DNA of 64,000 bases from Bacillota bacterium. Its GTDB lineage: Bacteria > Bacillota > Clostridia > Lachnospirales > Lachnospiraceae. Below, piece by piece: positions 19,382 through 27,365 of this stretch. Positions within the stretch are counted from its first letter, which is position 1. Every line of letters starts with the position of its first letter. The translations under genes and the position numbers were made by a program. A model generated the notes under the pieces. That model had not been told where the DNA came from. It ran no database searches and saw nothing but the letters and a program-made list of their open reading frames with translations. The DNA lies in assembly GCA_902363515.1 (NCBI GenBank), contig CABJAN010000003.1:1-64000 (forward strand). Direction: 5' to 3'.

Positions 19382-19510
19382 AGAATCTCGCTTGCGAGAT
19401 TCTCCGCCTGCGGCGGGTCGCATCAGCGACATAATTCCACTCCGCCGCAGTGCGATCCTCGCGGAGCGTTTTTTGTTTCATAGGACGCACTTTCCTATGA
19501 AACAAAAAAC
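19382..19510. repeat. Dense palindromic GC-rich element in the metG leader
   Basis: About 130 bp of nested inverted repeats lie between the T-box terminator and the metG start. These are: AGAATCTCGC-tt-GCGAGATTCT (19382-19403), CTGCGGCGG (19408-19416) with CCGCCGCAG (19442-19450), GTCGC-atca-GCGAC, and a perfect 18-bp inverted repeat with arms at 19468-19485 and 19493-19510. The right arm overlaps the T-box terminator T-run. It is much richer in G+C than its surroundings and looks like a MITE or REP-like insertion. Confidence 0.7.
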
Positions 19511-19540
19511 CCGCCTTCTCTGTTTCCAAAGAAGACGAGC
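19504..19540 (-). terminator. T-box terminator of metG
   Basis: Minus-strand CTCGTCTTCT pairs with AGAAGGCGGG (G-U pairs included) across a short loop and is followed by six Ts. It lies directly 3' of the T-box sequence, as in standard T-box leaders. Confidence 0.85.
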
Positions 19541-19800
19541 TATATTTACCCGTGTTACCACTTCTGTTCATCTGTGCCTTGCGGCCCAGACCTCAACAGG
19601 TACTTTCATACCTTACCGCTATAACAGGCGGAACCTGTCGCAGCCTTGGTATAATATCATACTTCGGTGCGCCTCTCAAAAGCCATCTTCCACATATTCT
19701 CATCCGCTTTCTCTCAGCATACAAAAGCTTCTCTGTAAAACAAGAAATACATGTACTCTCTTTGTCACTGTGTTTACATATATCTATCATGCTAACATAT
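19504..19800 (-). ncRNA. T-box leader RNA controlling metG
   Basis: The minus strand carries the T-box proper, AGAAGTGGTAACACGGGTAA (around 19547-19566), followed by ATATAGCTCGTCTTC and a terminator. Upstream is a Stem I-like region with CAGAGAAGC and GCTGAGAGAAAGC elements. ATG triplets at 19693-19695 and 19684-19686 lie where the specifier loop is expected, fitting methionine. Uncharged tRNA-Met would stabilise the antiterminator and turn metG on. The exact 5' end is uncertain. Confidence 0.85.
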
Positions 19801-19828
19801 TCAGAAATATTTGTAAAGTCGTGTTTTC

Positions 19829-21202
19829 TCATTTTTTCAAAAGCCCTTCATGCTCCCGACTCAGCTTCCTGACAATCGGAATCGAAGCCAGAATGGCAAT
19901 CAGGTTTGGAATCACCATAAGTCCATTAAACATATCCGACATGTTCCAGACCAAATCTACTTTCAGTGTGGAACCAACCAGCACGAACACCACAACCAGC
20001 GCTGCATACACTTTAACTGCTTTTTTACCAAAAAGGCTGCGTACATTTACTTCTCCAAAATAGTACCATCCTATAATAGTAGTAAAGGCAAAAAACAGCA
20101 TACAAATAGCAATGAAAACCTTACCAAAAGAGCCAAACGCTGAATCAAAAGCCACCTGTGCCAGGGCTGAAGCTGTCTCTCCGCTTGACAATGCTCCGGT
20201 AGAAAGAATCACAAGGGCTGTCAATGTAAGAATCACAAAAGTATCAATAAACACGCCCATCATAGCAATAATTCCCTGGTCTCCTGGGTGCTTGACGTCT
20301 GCAGTTGCATGGGCATGAGGTGTAGAACCCATACCTGCTTCATTGGAAAACAACCCTCTTGCCACACCAAAGCGCATAGCCTTCTGTACCGTAACACCAA
20401 GAGCGCCGCCAAGAACTGCCTCCGGGTTAAATGCTGCCACAAAAATATCATGAAAAGCTTTACCAACACCAGCTCCATTCATAAACAGGATTACAAGACA
20501 TCCTACGATATAAATCAGCGCCATAATAGGCACAATCTTCTCTGTAACTCTCGCAATACGGTTGATACCTCCCAGAAAAATAAACGCTGCGATAACTGCT
20601 ATTACGATGCCAACGAAAATAGGTTTCACACCAAAAGCATTTTCAAAGGAGCTTCCAATAGAATTTGACTGCACCATATTTCCCATAAATCCCAAAGCCA
20701 GAATAATGGCAACAGAGAAAAATCCAGCCAGAAATTTTCCAAATTTCCCTTTGAAAATATACTTGATATAATACACCGGACCACCTACCACAACACCGTT
20801 TTCCTTTACTCTGGTGTGCTGCGCCATCACTGCCTCCGCATAAATGGTTGCCATGCCGAAAAACGCGCTGACCCACATCCAGAAAATAGCTCCTGGACCA
20901 CCGGAAGCAATGGCTGTGGCCGCACCTGCAATATTACCGGTTCCTACCTGCGCTGCAATGGCTGTAGCCAGCGCCTGGAAAGAACTCAGACCATTTTCCG
21001 TACTCTTTCCATGCAGAGAAAAATTTCCAAACATTTTCTTCATACCTGCGCCAAATTTCCGTACCTGAATAAACTTCAAACTAAAGGAATAAATAATTCC
21101 TGTTCCAAGCAATAACACCAGAAGCGCATAATCCCACAAAAACGTGTTCACAATGTCCACAAATGATGCGACATTTTCCATAATTGATGTCATGATATCC
21201 AT
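19829..21202 (-). CDS. AGCS-family sodium:amino-acid symporter, probably glycine/alanine
   Basis: A 457-residue integral membrane protein of the alanine or glycine:cation symporter family. The family block QALATAIAAQVGTGNIAGAATAIASGGPGAIFWMWV is near residues 70-105, with GLFSNEAGMGS and TIIGWYYFGE later. Start chosen at 21202 with AAGGAG about 9 nt upstream; the open frame runs 24 codons further through the terminator hairpin. The tandem glycine riboswitch in the leader makes glycine the most likely substrate or signal. It is transcribed alone; the metG leader lies downstream. Confidence 0.93.
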   Translation of the reverse strand: MDIMTSIMENVASFVDIVNTFLWDYALLVLLLGTGIIYSFSLKFIQVRKFGAGMKKMFGNFSLHGKSTENGLSSFQALATAIAAQVGTGNIAGAATAIASGGPGAIFWMWVSAFFGMATIYAEAVMAQHTRVKENGVVVGGPVYYIKYIFKGKFGKFLAGFFSVAIILALGFMGNMVQSNSIGSSFENAFGVKPIFVGIVIAVIAAFIFLGGINRIARVTEKIVPIMALIYIVGCLVILFMNGAGVGKAFHDIFVAAFNPEAVLGGALGVTVQKAMRFGVARGLFSNEAGMGSTPHAHATADVKHPGDQGIIAMMGVFIDTFVILTLTALVILSTGALSSGETASALAQVAFDSAFGSFGKVFIAICMLFFAFTTIIGWYYFGEVNVRSLFGKKAVKVYAALVVVFVLVGSTLKVDLVWNMSDMFNGLMVIPNLIAILASIPIVRKLSREHEGLLKK

Positions 21203-21237
21203 TTCTCTTCTCTCCTTTTTTTCTGCTCCATTGCACC

Positions 21238-21275
21238 AAAAAAGCCCATGAGATTTTGTGTTAAAAAATCCCATG
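21238..21275 (-). terminator. Terminator of the glycine riboswitch
   Basis: Minus-strand stem CCATGGGATTTT pairs with AAAATCTCATGGG and is followed by six Ts. It lies between the aptamers and the symporter start, so it is the expected expression platform. Confidence 0.75.
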
Positions 21276-21339
21276 GACTTTGATATGTTCAGATTTCCGC
21301 TCCTTTTGCACGTTTCAAAATGCAGAATTTCTGCATTTT

Positions 21340-21535
21340 TCTAAACCTCACTGTCCTTTTGCCTGAGAGATTCACAGATGTTCTTCCATCTGCTTACACC
21401 TTCGGCACCCTTTTCGGGATTCTCCAGAGAGCCATCCAGATACAGTCTTGTTCCTTTTGGGAACCCCTGAGAGTATTACTCCTTCGGTGGGCGAATTGCC
21501 GCTTTCCTGCACCCTTCTTTTGGCACAATATGCAA
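21340..21535 (-). ncRNA. Tandem glycine riboswitch (gcvT type)
   Basis: The minus strand shows two glycine aptamers. The 5' one contains CACCGAAGGAGTAA and ACTCTCAGG with CCCAAAAGGAACAAGACTG. The 3' one contains GGCTCTCTGGAGA, GTGCCGAAGGTGTAAGC and AATCTCTCAGGCAAAAGGAC. The short linker and paired layout are typical of cooperative glycine riboswitches. The next gene is an AGCS symporter, a known partner of this class. Confidence 0.92.
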
Positions 21536-21614
21536 TTAACGAATTTCATTATAGCACTGTTTTCCCTTTTGTCAATCCTTTTATAGCGGACATTTGTGTT
21601 TTTTATAAATACAT

Positions 21615-24263
21615 TTATTCAATTCCGGCTGTTTCAATAATAAATTTCACCTTACCGTTCTCATTTTCGTTCTGTCCGTCAAAGGCCTTGTAAGCGCTGC
21701 CTGCATCTGCTACTGCGCTGAGACGGTCTAAAAGATTCTGCATTTCATCTCCGAAAAGCTCCGTAATTTTCTGAACGCCTTCTTCATCGAATTTCTCCAT
21801 GCCCTCAGCCAGTTCTGTGGAACCATCTTTTAACTTAACAGTTCCTTCCTTTAACTGCTTTCCACCTGACACAAGCGCCGCGGTTCCATCTTTTAAGGAT
21901 ACTGCGCCATTTGCCAGCTGGGTAATACCGCTGCCTAAAGCCTGGGCTCCTGCGGACAGTGCAGTACCGCCCTGTAAAAGCTGTTCTGTGCCAGAAGATA
22001 ACTGAGAAGCTCCCTGGTTCAAAGCTCCATTATTGGCATTCAGAGCTTCAGAACCAGTCTTTAACTGTGCAGTTCCTACTGCAAGCTGACCAGAACCTTC
22101 TGCCAGTTTACTGATTCCCGCGCTTACCTGCTGGGTTCCACCTGACAGCGAAGCCATACCTTCTGTCAATGAGCTGGTTCCTGCTGCCAGACTTGCAGCT
22201 CCCTGATTCAGTTCTTCATTTTTTGCACACAAAGCGCTGCTTCCCTGTCTTAACTGTCCTGTTGCCTTTGCCAGTTCCTCTACCATGCCGGACAAGTCTT
22301 TCATGGACTCTGCCGCCTTTGAAAATTCCTGTACGCCTGCGCTTAAACTGTCGGCTCCCTGTACAGCCGCATCACACTGACTGTTCATGGTTCCAAACTG
22401 TCCCTGGAGCGCCTGGAGTGTGGAGGTATCAAACTTTGCCTTCTCTGCTTCCATGTTTGCCTTGATTCCATTTAATTCACCTAAAACACTGGTATCAGGC
22501 TGTGTTTGTGGTACAGAAAGAGATGCCGAAGTCTGTACCCCTACAGAAATTCCTCCCAGAGCGCTCATAACCTTTGCCTGGTCTTCTGCTGAAATCCCTG
22601 CTGCGCTTAAAGCGGCCGCTACATTGCTCTGCTGCTGTGCATTTGCCTGAGCATTCACTGCAGCATTTTCACTGGCGATTGCTGCATTTGCCTGGTTATT
22701 CAAATCTTCTACTGATATCTGTGGCTGTCCCTGGCTATTTAAGAAATTTTGAATCACGGCAACTGCCTGATCTGTATAGGAAGCCTCTGCCGCTGCGGCA
22801 GCTCCATAAGAACCTACCTGGGCAGCTATGGCCTGGGCAGAGCCCTGAGCCCCGGACACCCCGGCTTTTAAAGCGGCTGCACCCTGAATCAGTTCCTTAG
22901 AACCGGCTGTAATAGAATTCATAGCGTCTTTTACTGCTCCAAGCTGTCCTGCACCCTCAGATACTTTTTCATTTAATTGTCCAAGCCCTGTATCTAACTG
23001 TTGCACTCCGGCTGTATAAGCGCTGATTCCATCTTGCAGTCCTTTTGCTCCCTCCTGAAGCTGGGCTGCGCCCTGTTCCAGTTTTCCTACACCTTCTGTC
23101 AAAGTATCTTTTTTGCTGTTTAACTCCTGTATTCCTTCATTTAATGCAGAAGCGCCCTCTGCTGTCTGTGCAATACCCTCATGTAACTGAGCAGCCCCAT
23201 CCGTATAAGAAGAAACTCCATTTTGAAGGCTCACAGAACCTAACTGTAAGGCCTTCATGCCTTCTGTCAGTTGTGACACACCACCTAAAAGTTCTCCTTT
23301 CTTGCTGTTCATGGTATCAATACCATCTTTTAGAGCTTTTGTTCCATTGTCAGCCTGCTCCAGACCACTGACAAAAGTGTCTGCCGAACTGTCCATGGTT
23401 TCAATACCGTCCCTGAGAGCCTGGCTTCCCTCTACCAATGCTTTGGAAGAATCTGTCAGTGTCTCCATTTTTTCCTTTAAATCCTCTGTACTGTCAACAT
23501 CTGCCAAATCCAAATCCTCCAGGATACCCGTGGTAGCCACTGTAGCAGTCATAGCCAGTGAAAAATCTTTTACATCTGCGGTAAGTTCTGCATAATCCGG
23601 AATCTCAAGATCCTGCAATTCCTCCACTTCCTGTAAATGTAAACTGTCCGCCAATCCCGGAAATCCCAGGCCGACTGCAATCTCATTGTTTCCATCTGAA
23701 ACAATCTGTCCGTTGGTAATTTCCACATTGGTAAACGTATCTGCCGGAAGAATCATAGCAGTCATCATCATAAAAGGCGTACACACCTCTTCCTGTTTCC
23801 CCTGAACATCCACTGTCTCTTTTGTCTTATTTTCATAATCAATTCTGATTTTCAGTTTTCCGCTTTTTCCCGCCAGCTCATTAGGGCTGATTTCTTTTCC
23901 GTCCAGATAATAGGTCAGCTTCACAGAAACCGGAAGTTCTTCCTTTGACTTTCCCTGATAATAAATATCCTCACCGCCGGCATTCCACACAAGAGTTCCA
24001 TCCCCCTTCTGCTGAAAGGTTTCATCTCCCTTTACATTGGTAATCTCAGACAGATTGCTCTTATCTGTTAATTCCTGCTCATTCCCCTGGTTTTTCAGCC
24101 AGTTACTTACAATGACCTCCTGGGAATTTCCTTTTTCATCTGCATTTACGTAAACTGTCTGTTCCTTTGCCGGAACTGCTGCCCAGACAGAAGACGTAGG
24201 CAAAATCACTGCCATCATAGCTGCCATTCCTGCCAAAAGTGCCTGAACCTGTTTTTTCTTCAT
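21615..24263 (-). CDS. Secreted heptad-repeat protein of the YhgE/Pip-like class, partner of MMPL exporter
   Basis: An 882-residue protein with a signal peptide (MKKKQVQALLAGMAAMMAVILPTSSVWA, cleavage likely after residue 28). The N-terminal 230 residues are a beta-rich domain (YYLDGKEISPNELAGKSGKLKIRIDY). Thereafter the chain is dominated by long runs of a 7-residue pattern such as L-x-x-G-x-x-x-L (LQEGAKGLQDGISAYTAGV, LSAGAQALGSGITQLANGA), the 'X-X10' coiled-coil repeats of YhgE/Pip proteins. There is no C-terminal membrane helix, unlike full YhgE proteins, so it is probably extracytoplasmic. It lies 12 nt downstream of the MMPL gene. AGGAGG precedes the ATG. A periplasm-like spanning partner for the exporter is inferred. 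Confidence 0.85.
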   Translation of the reverse strand: MKKKQVQALLAGMAAMMAVILPTSSVWAAVPAKEQTVYVNADEKGNSQEVIVSNWLKNQGNEQELTDKSNLSEITNVKGDETFQQKGDGTLVWNAGGEDIYYQGKSKEELPVSVKLTYYLDGKEISPNELAGKSGKLKIRIDYENKTKETVDVQGKQEEVCTPFMMMTAMILPADTFTNVEITNGQIVSDGNNEIAVGLGFPGLADSLHLQEVEELQDLEIPDYAELTADVKDFSLAMTATVATTGILEDLDLADVDSTEDLKEKMETLTDSSKALVEGSQALRDGIETMDSSADTFVSGLEQADNGTKALKDGIDTMNSKKGELLGGVSQLTEGMKALQLGSVSLQNGVSSYTDGAAQLHEGIAQTAEGASALNEGIQELNSKKDTLTEGVGKLEQGAAQLQEGAKGLQDGISAYTAGVQQLDTGLGQLNEKVSEGAGQLGAVKDAMNSITAGSKELIQGAAALKAGVSGAQGSAQAIAAQVGSYGAAAAAEASYTDQAVAVIQNFLNSQGQPQISVEDLNNQANAAIASENAAVNAQANAQQQSNVAAALSAAGISAEDQAKVMSALGGISVGVQTSASLSVPQTQPDTSVLGELNGIKANMEAEKAKFDTSTLQALQGQFGTMNSQCDAAVQGADSLSAGVQEFSKAAESMKDLSGMVEELAKATGQLRQGSSALCAKNEELNQGAASLAAGTSSLTEGMASLSGGTQQVSAGISKLAEGSGQLAVGTAQLKTGSEALNANNGALNQGASQLSSGTEQLLQGGTALSAGAQALGSGITQLANGAVSLKDGTAALVSGGKQLKEGTVKLKDGSTELAEGMEKFDEEGVQKITELFGDEMQNLLDRLSAVADAGSAYKAFDGQNENENGKVKFIIETAGIE

Positions 24264-24275
24264 CTAAAAGACCTC

Positions 24276-26354
24276 CTATTTTCTCCGAATACCCGGTTTA
24301 AAGTTTTTACTTGTTCTGCAAATCAATCCATCCAGCAGCCAAAACATAGCCGGAAGGAACAAAAGAACTGCACACATACTAATCAACGCGCCTCTTGCCA
24401 TAAGCAGGCAAAGAGAACTAATCATATCAATCTTAGAATACATTCCAACCCCAAAGGTGGCTGCAAAAAAACTAAAGGCAGACACCATAACCGGGCGGAT
24501 GCTGCTCTCCAGAGCAATACTGATAGATTCTTTCTTTCCTTTTCCACTTCCCCGCTCCTGCTCATATCTGCTGGTCATTAAAATCGCATAATCCACAGTA
24601 GCGCCAAGCTGTATGGTTCCAATTACAATAGAAGCAATAAAGGGAAGCTCTGTTCCTGTAAGGTACGGAATACCCATGTTAATAAAAATTGCCCCTTCAA
24701 TAACCAGCACCAGAATCACCGGCAAGGAAATAGACTTGAATACAAACAAAATAATGAAAAATACAGCTAAAATAGAGACTGCGCTTACCACCTTAAAATC
24801 ATGGTCTGTAATCTCGATCAAATCCTTGGTACAGGGCGCTTCTCCTACCAGCATTCCAGTCTTGTCATACTTCTTCAGAATCTGGTTCAGTTCACCAAGC
24901 TGCTCATTCACTTCATCCGATGCAGTCAAATACTCATTGGTAATGAGCATTAATTCATAATTTTCACTTTCCAGAATTTCCTTCACGTCCTTTGGCACCA
25001 TGCTCTGTGGAAATGCAGGACCGATAATAGTCTCAAGCCCCAGGATTTCTTTGACCCCATCCACTTTTTCCATCTCAGCAATCATTTTGTGCTTCTCTTT
25101 ATTGGGAAGATTCTTATCCATCAAAATCATGTGAGCTGCTCCCATGTGGTAATCTTCCTGAAGTTTGGTATTTGCCTGAATGGACTCCAGTTCTTTTGGC
25201 AGACTGGCATCCAGATTATAATAAACCTTGGTATTTGCCTGAAAATATGCAAAGGGAACAAACAACAGCACGCATAAGCAGGCAAAGGTTTTATGGTGTT
25301 TTACTAAAAATTCTGAAACCTTTGGAAAATCCGGTATGAGCTGTCTGTGTTTTGTCTTTTCCAATACTTTATCAAAAATCATAATCATGGAAGGAAGAAT
25401 GGTAACACAGCTGATGACACCAAAAACAACGCCTTTTGCCATGCAGATTCCCAAATCCAGCCCAAGAGTAAAACTCATAAAGCACAGAGCCACAAACCCT
25501 GCAATGGTGGTAATGGAGCTTCCCACTACAGATTTAATAGTAGCCGCGATTGCCTGAGCCATAGCTTCCTTATGATCGTCTTCAAATCTGCTCCTTTGCT
25601 CCTGGTAACTGTGCCAGAGGAAAATGGAATAATCCATAGTAACACCAAGCTGCAGTACTGCACTTAATGCTTTTGTAATATAGGAAATTTCTCCCTGAAT
25701 CACATTGGTTCCCATATTATAAATAATAGCCATTCCAATACTAAGAAGGAACAAAAATGGTATAAAATAAGATTCCATGGTAAGCGCCAGCACAATACAG
25801 GACAACACTACTGCAATGAGTACATAAACAGCCACCTCAGATTCCGCCAGATTTCTGGTATCTGTAACAATAGCTGACATACCGCTGACAAAACACTGCT
25901 TCCCAGCCAGTTTCCGAATATCTCCAATGGCGTCCATGGTCTCATCCGCCGAAGTGGTGGTATCAAAAATAATAAACATCATAGTAGAATCTTCTGAAAA
26001 CAAAGCGCTGCGGATTTTCTCCGGAAGCATTTCTACAGGTACGGAAGTATCAGAAAACGTATCGTACCACACAACCTTGGAAACATGCTCCACATCTTCA
26101 ATCTTTTTCTTCAGTGCCGCCACATCTTTATTCGGCATTCCCTCACAAATAAACATGGAGTACGCTCCCGTTCCAAACTCATCCACCAGAATATCCTGTC
26201 CCTTCATAGTTTCAATTTCATCCGGCAGATAATAAAGTACATCATAATTCACCCTGGTATTTATGTATCCGATTCCCGCCGGTATCAAAAGAAGCAGGCT
26301 TAAAATAAAAATAGGAATCCGGAACTTTACAATTTTTCTTCCCAGCTTTTGCAT
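24276..26354 (-). CDS. MMPL/RND-superfamily exporter
   Basis: A 692-residue membrane transporter with two homologous halves. Each half has one hydrophobic helix, a roughly 120-residue outer loop and five clustered helices. The family acid pairs are visible: LGVTMDYSIFLWHSYQE in the first half and LGATVDYAILMTSRYEQE in the second. RND/MMPL proteins export lipids, drugs or surface compounds by proton motive force. AAGGAGA precedes the start. It is the first gene of a two-gene operon with the heptad-repeat protein and is divergent from a TetR regulator with three candidate operators in front of it. The substrate is unknown. Confidence 0.93.
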   Translation of the reverse strand: MQKLGRKIVKFRIPIFILSLLLLIPAGIGYINTRVNYDVLYYLPDEIETMKGQDILVDEFGTGAYSMFICEGMPNKDVAALKKKIEDVEHVSKVVWYDTFSDTSVPVEMLPEKIRSALFSEDSTMMFIIFDTTTSADETMDAIGDIRKLAGKQCFVSGMSAIVTDTRNLAESEVAVYVLIAVVLSCIVLALTMESYFIPFLFLLSIGMAIIYNMGTNVIQGEISYITKALSAVLQLGVTMDYSIFLWHSYQEQRSRFEDDHKEAMAQAIAATIKSVVGSSITTIAGFVALCFMSFTLGLDLGICMAKGVVFGVISCVTILPSMIMIFDKVLEKTKHRQLIPDFPKVSEFLVKHHKTFACLCVLLFVPFAYFQANTKVYYNLDASLPKELESIQANTKLQEDYHMGAAHMILMDKNLPNKEKHKMIAEMEKVDGVKEILGLETIIGPAFPQSMVPKDVKEILESENYELMLITNEYLTASDEVNEQLGELNQILKKYDKTGMLVGEAPCTKDLIEITDHDFKVVSAVSILAVFFIILFVFKSISLPVILVLVIEGAIFINMGIPYLTGTELPFIASIVIGTIQLGATVDYAILMTSRYEQERGSGKGKKESISIALESSIRPVMVSAFSFFAATFGVGMYSKIDMISSLCLLMARGALISMCAVLLFLPAMFWLLDGLICRTSKNFKPGIRRK

Positions 26355-26384
26355 AGACTCTCCTTCCTTTCGCCTTAATCAAAC

Positions 26385-26397
26385 TGACCATTAGTCA
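26385..26397. promoter_or_regulatory. TetR operator candidate 1
   Basis: 13-bp dyad TGACCATTAGTCA in front of the MMPL gene, closest to its start. It shares the TGACC...GTCA frame with two further sites. Confidence 0.7.
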
Positions 26398-26418
26398 TAT
26401 ATTGTTTTACCATATAAA

Positions 26419-26431
26419 TGACCATCGGTCA
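26419..26431. promoter_or_regulatory. TetR operator candidate 2 overlapping an MMPL -35 box
   Basis: 13-bp near-palindrome TGACCATCGGTCA. On the minus strand its edge forms TTGACC, a good -35 box 17 nt before a weak TAAAAC -10. Repressor bound here would block the MMPL promoter. Confidence 0.75.
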
Positions 26432-26441
26432 ATATAATTTA

Positions 26442-26454
26442 TGACCAAAAGTCA
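26442..26454. promoter_or_regulatory. TetR operator candidate 3
   Basis: 13-bp dyad TGACCAAAAGTCA, the most distal of three from the MMPL gene; its centre is 23 bp from that of site 2. Confidence 0.65.
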
Positions 26455-26505
26455 CTTTTAAAATTTATGCAATTCAGAGAAAAAGAAGAACCTTAGATTT
26501 TTCGT

Positions 26506-26535
26506 TTGACTTTTCCCTGTTTCCCTCCCTATAAT
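26506..26535 (+). promoter_or_regulatory. Promoter of the TetR gene
   Basis: TTGACT and TATAAT are separated by 18 nt, about 50 nt upstream of the TetR start. It lies outside the three operator sites, so autorepression may be weak. Confidence 0.7.
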
Positions 26536-26582
26536 GTACAAAGTATACGAAGGTACGAAGAAAAGAAAGAAGGTTATATGAA

Positions 26583-27191
26583 ATGAGCAAAGTAGATCAT
26601 AATAAACAGCAAAAGCGCAATTCCCTGTTGGATTCTGCCTTTTCTCTGTTTATTCGTAATGGTTTTAGCAAGACCTCTATTTCTGATATTGTAAATGCGG
26701 CTGGTGTTGCGAAGGGTACCTTTTACCTATATTTCAAGGATAAATATGACATAAGAAATCACCTCATCAGCCACAAAGCCAGTCAGGTTTTCCTGGCTGC
26801 ATATACAGAGCTGCAAAAACATGAGGATATCGTTGATTTCGAAGATCAGGTTCTGTTTATTATTGATAATATCCTGAATCAGTTCTCAGAAAACCACAGC
26901 CTGGTCATGCTGATTTCCAAGCATTTAAGCTGGGGATTCTTCACTAACTCTCTGATTGAAACCCCTGACAAAGATGTTCCGGCTGTTTATACGATTTATC
27001 AGGAACTTCTAACAAAATCTTCCCATACTTATCGTGACCCTGAGCTCATGATGTACATGATATTAGAACTGGTCAGCGGCGTCAGCTATAACACTATTCT
27101 CTACGAACAGCCACTTCCCCTTGAAAAAATAAAAGAACCTCTTTATAAGGTTCTGCGCAGTATTTTTAGGCAATATCGGGTGGAGGGGTAA
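26583..27191 (+). CDS. TetR/AcrR-family regulator
   Basis: A 202-residue regulator with a typical TetR DNA-binding head: RNGFSKTSISDIVNAAGVAKGTFYLYFKDKYDI at about residues 24-56. The all-helical C-terminal part is the ligand-binding/dimer domain and is not family-diagnostic. It is divergent from the MMPL operon and most likely represses it, being released by a compound the exporter handles. AGAAGG sits upstream of the ATG; a nearer ATG in another frame is followed immediately by a stop. Confidence 0.92.
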   Translation: MSKVDHNKQQKRNSLLDSAFSLFIRNGFSKTSISDIVNAAGVAKGTFYLYFKDKYDIRNHLISHKASQVFLAAYTELQKHEDIVDFEDQVLFIIDNILNQFSENHSLVMLISKHLSWGFFTNSLIETPDKDVPAVYTIYQELLTKSSHTYRDPELMMYMILELVSGVSYNTILYEQPLPLEKIKEPLYKVLRSIFRQYRVEG

Positions 27192-27236
27192 TATAAAACA
27201 GCGTTATTTGGGTTACAATACATGGTGGAGGGGTAT

Positions 27237-27365
27237 ATGAAGACCTTTGTGGCAAGCAGACCAAGCACTGTATTTTGCAGCCCGCAGTGTAAGAACAAGC
27301 ATAATGTGTATAAGAGCAGAGCGAGAAAAAACAGTTCCTATAGGGAGGCACAAGACAATGATTGA
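27237..27365 (+). CDS. Small ORF with truncated FCS-type zinc-finger tail
   Basis: A 42-codon reading frame with GGAGGGG before its ATG. The product contains STVFCSPQCKNKHNVYKSR, which resembles the C-terminal half of FCS/CGNR-type zinc fingers (C-x3-C followed by a basic helix). The partner CxxC is missing, so it may be the tail of a truncated gene. Its end overlaps the start of the next gene by 8 nt, so it may now work as a leader ORF for it. Confidence 0.45.
   Translation: MKTFVASRPSTVFCSPQCKNKHNVYKSRARKNSSYREAQDND

Noticed and set aside
19392..20063. 223-codon plus-strand frame across the metG leader and symporter end
   Set aside because: Runs antisense to the T-box and palindromic element; explained by those RNAs.
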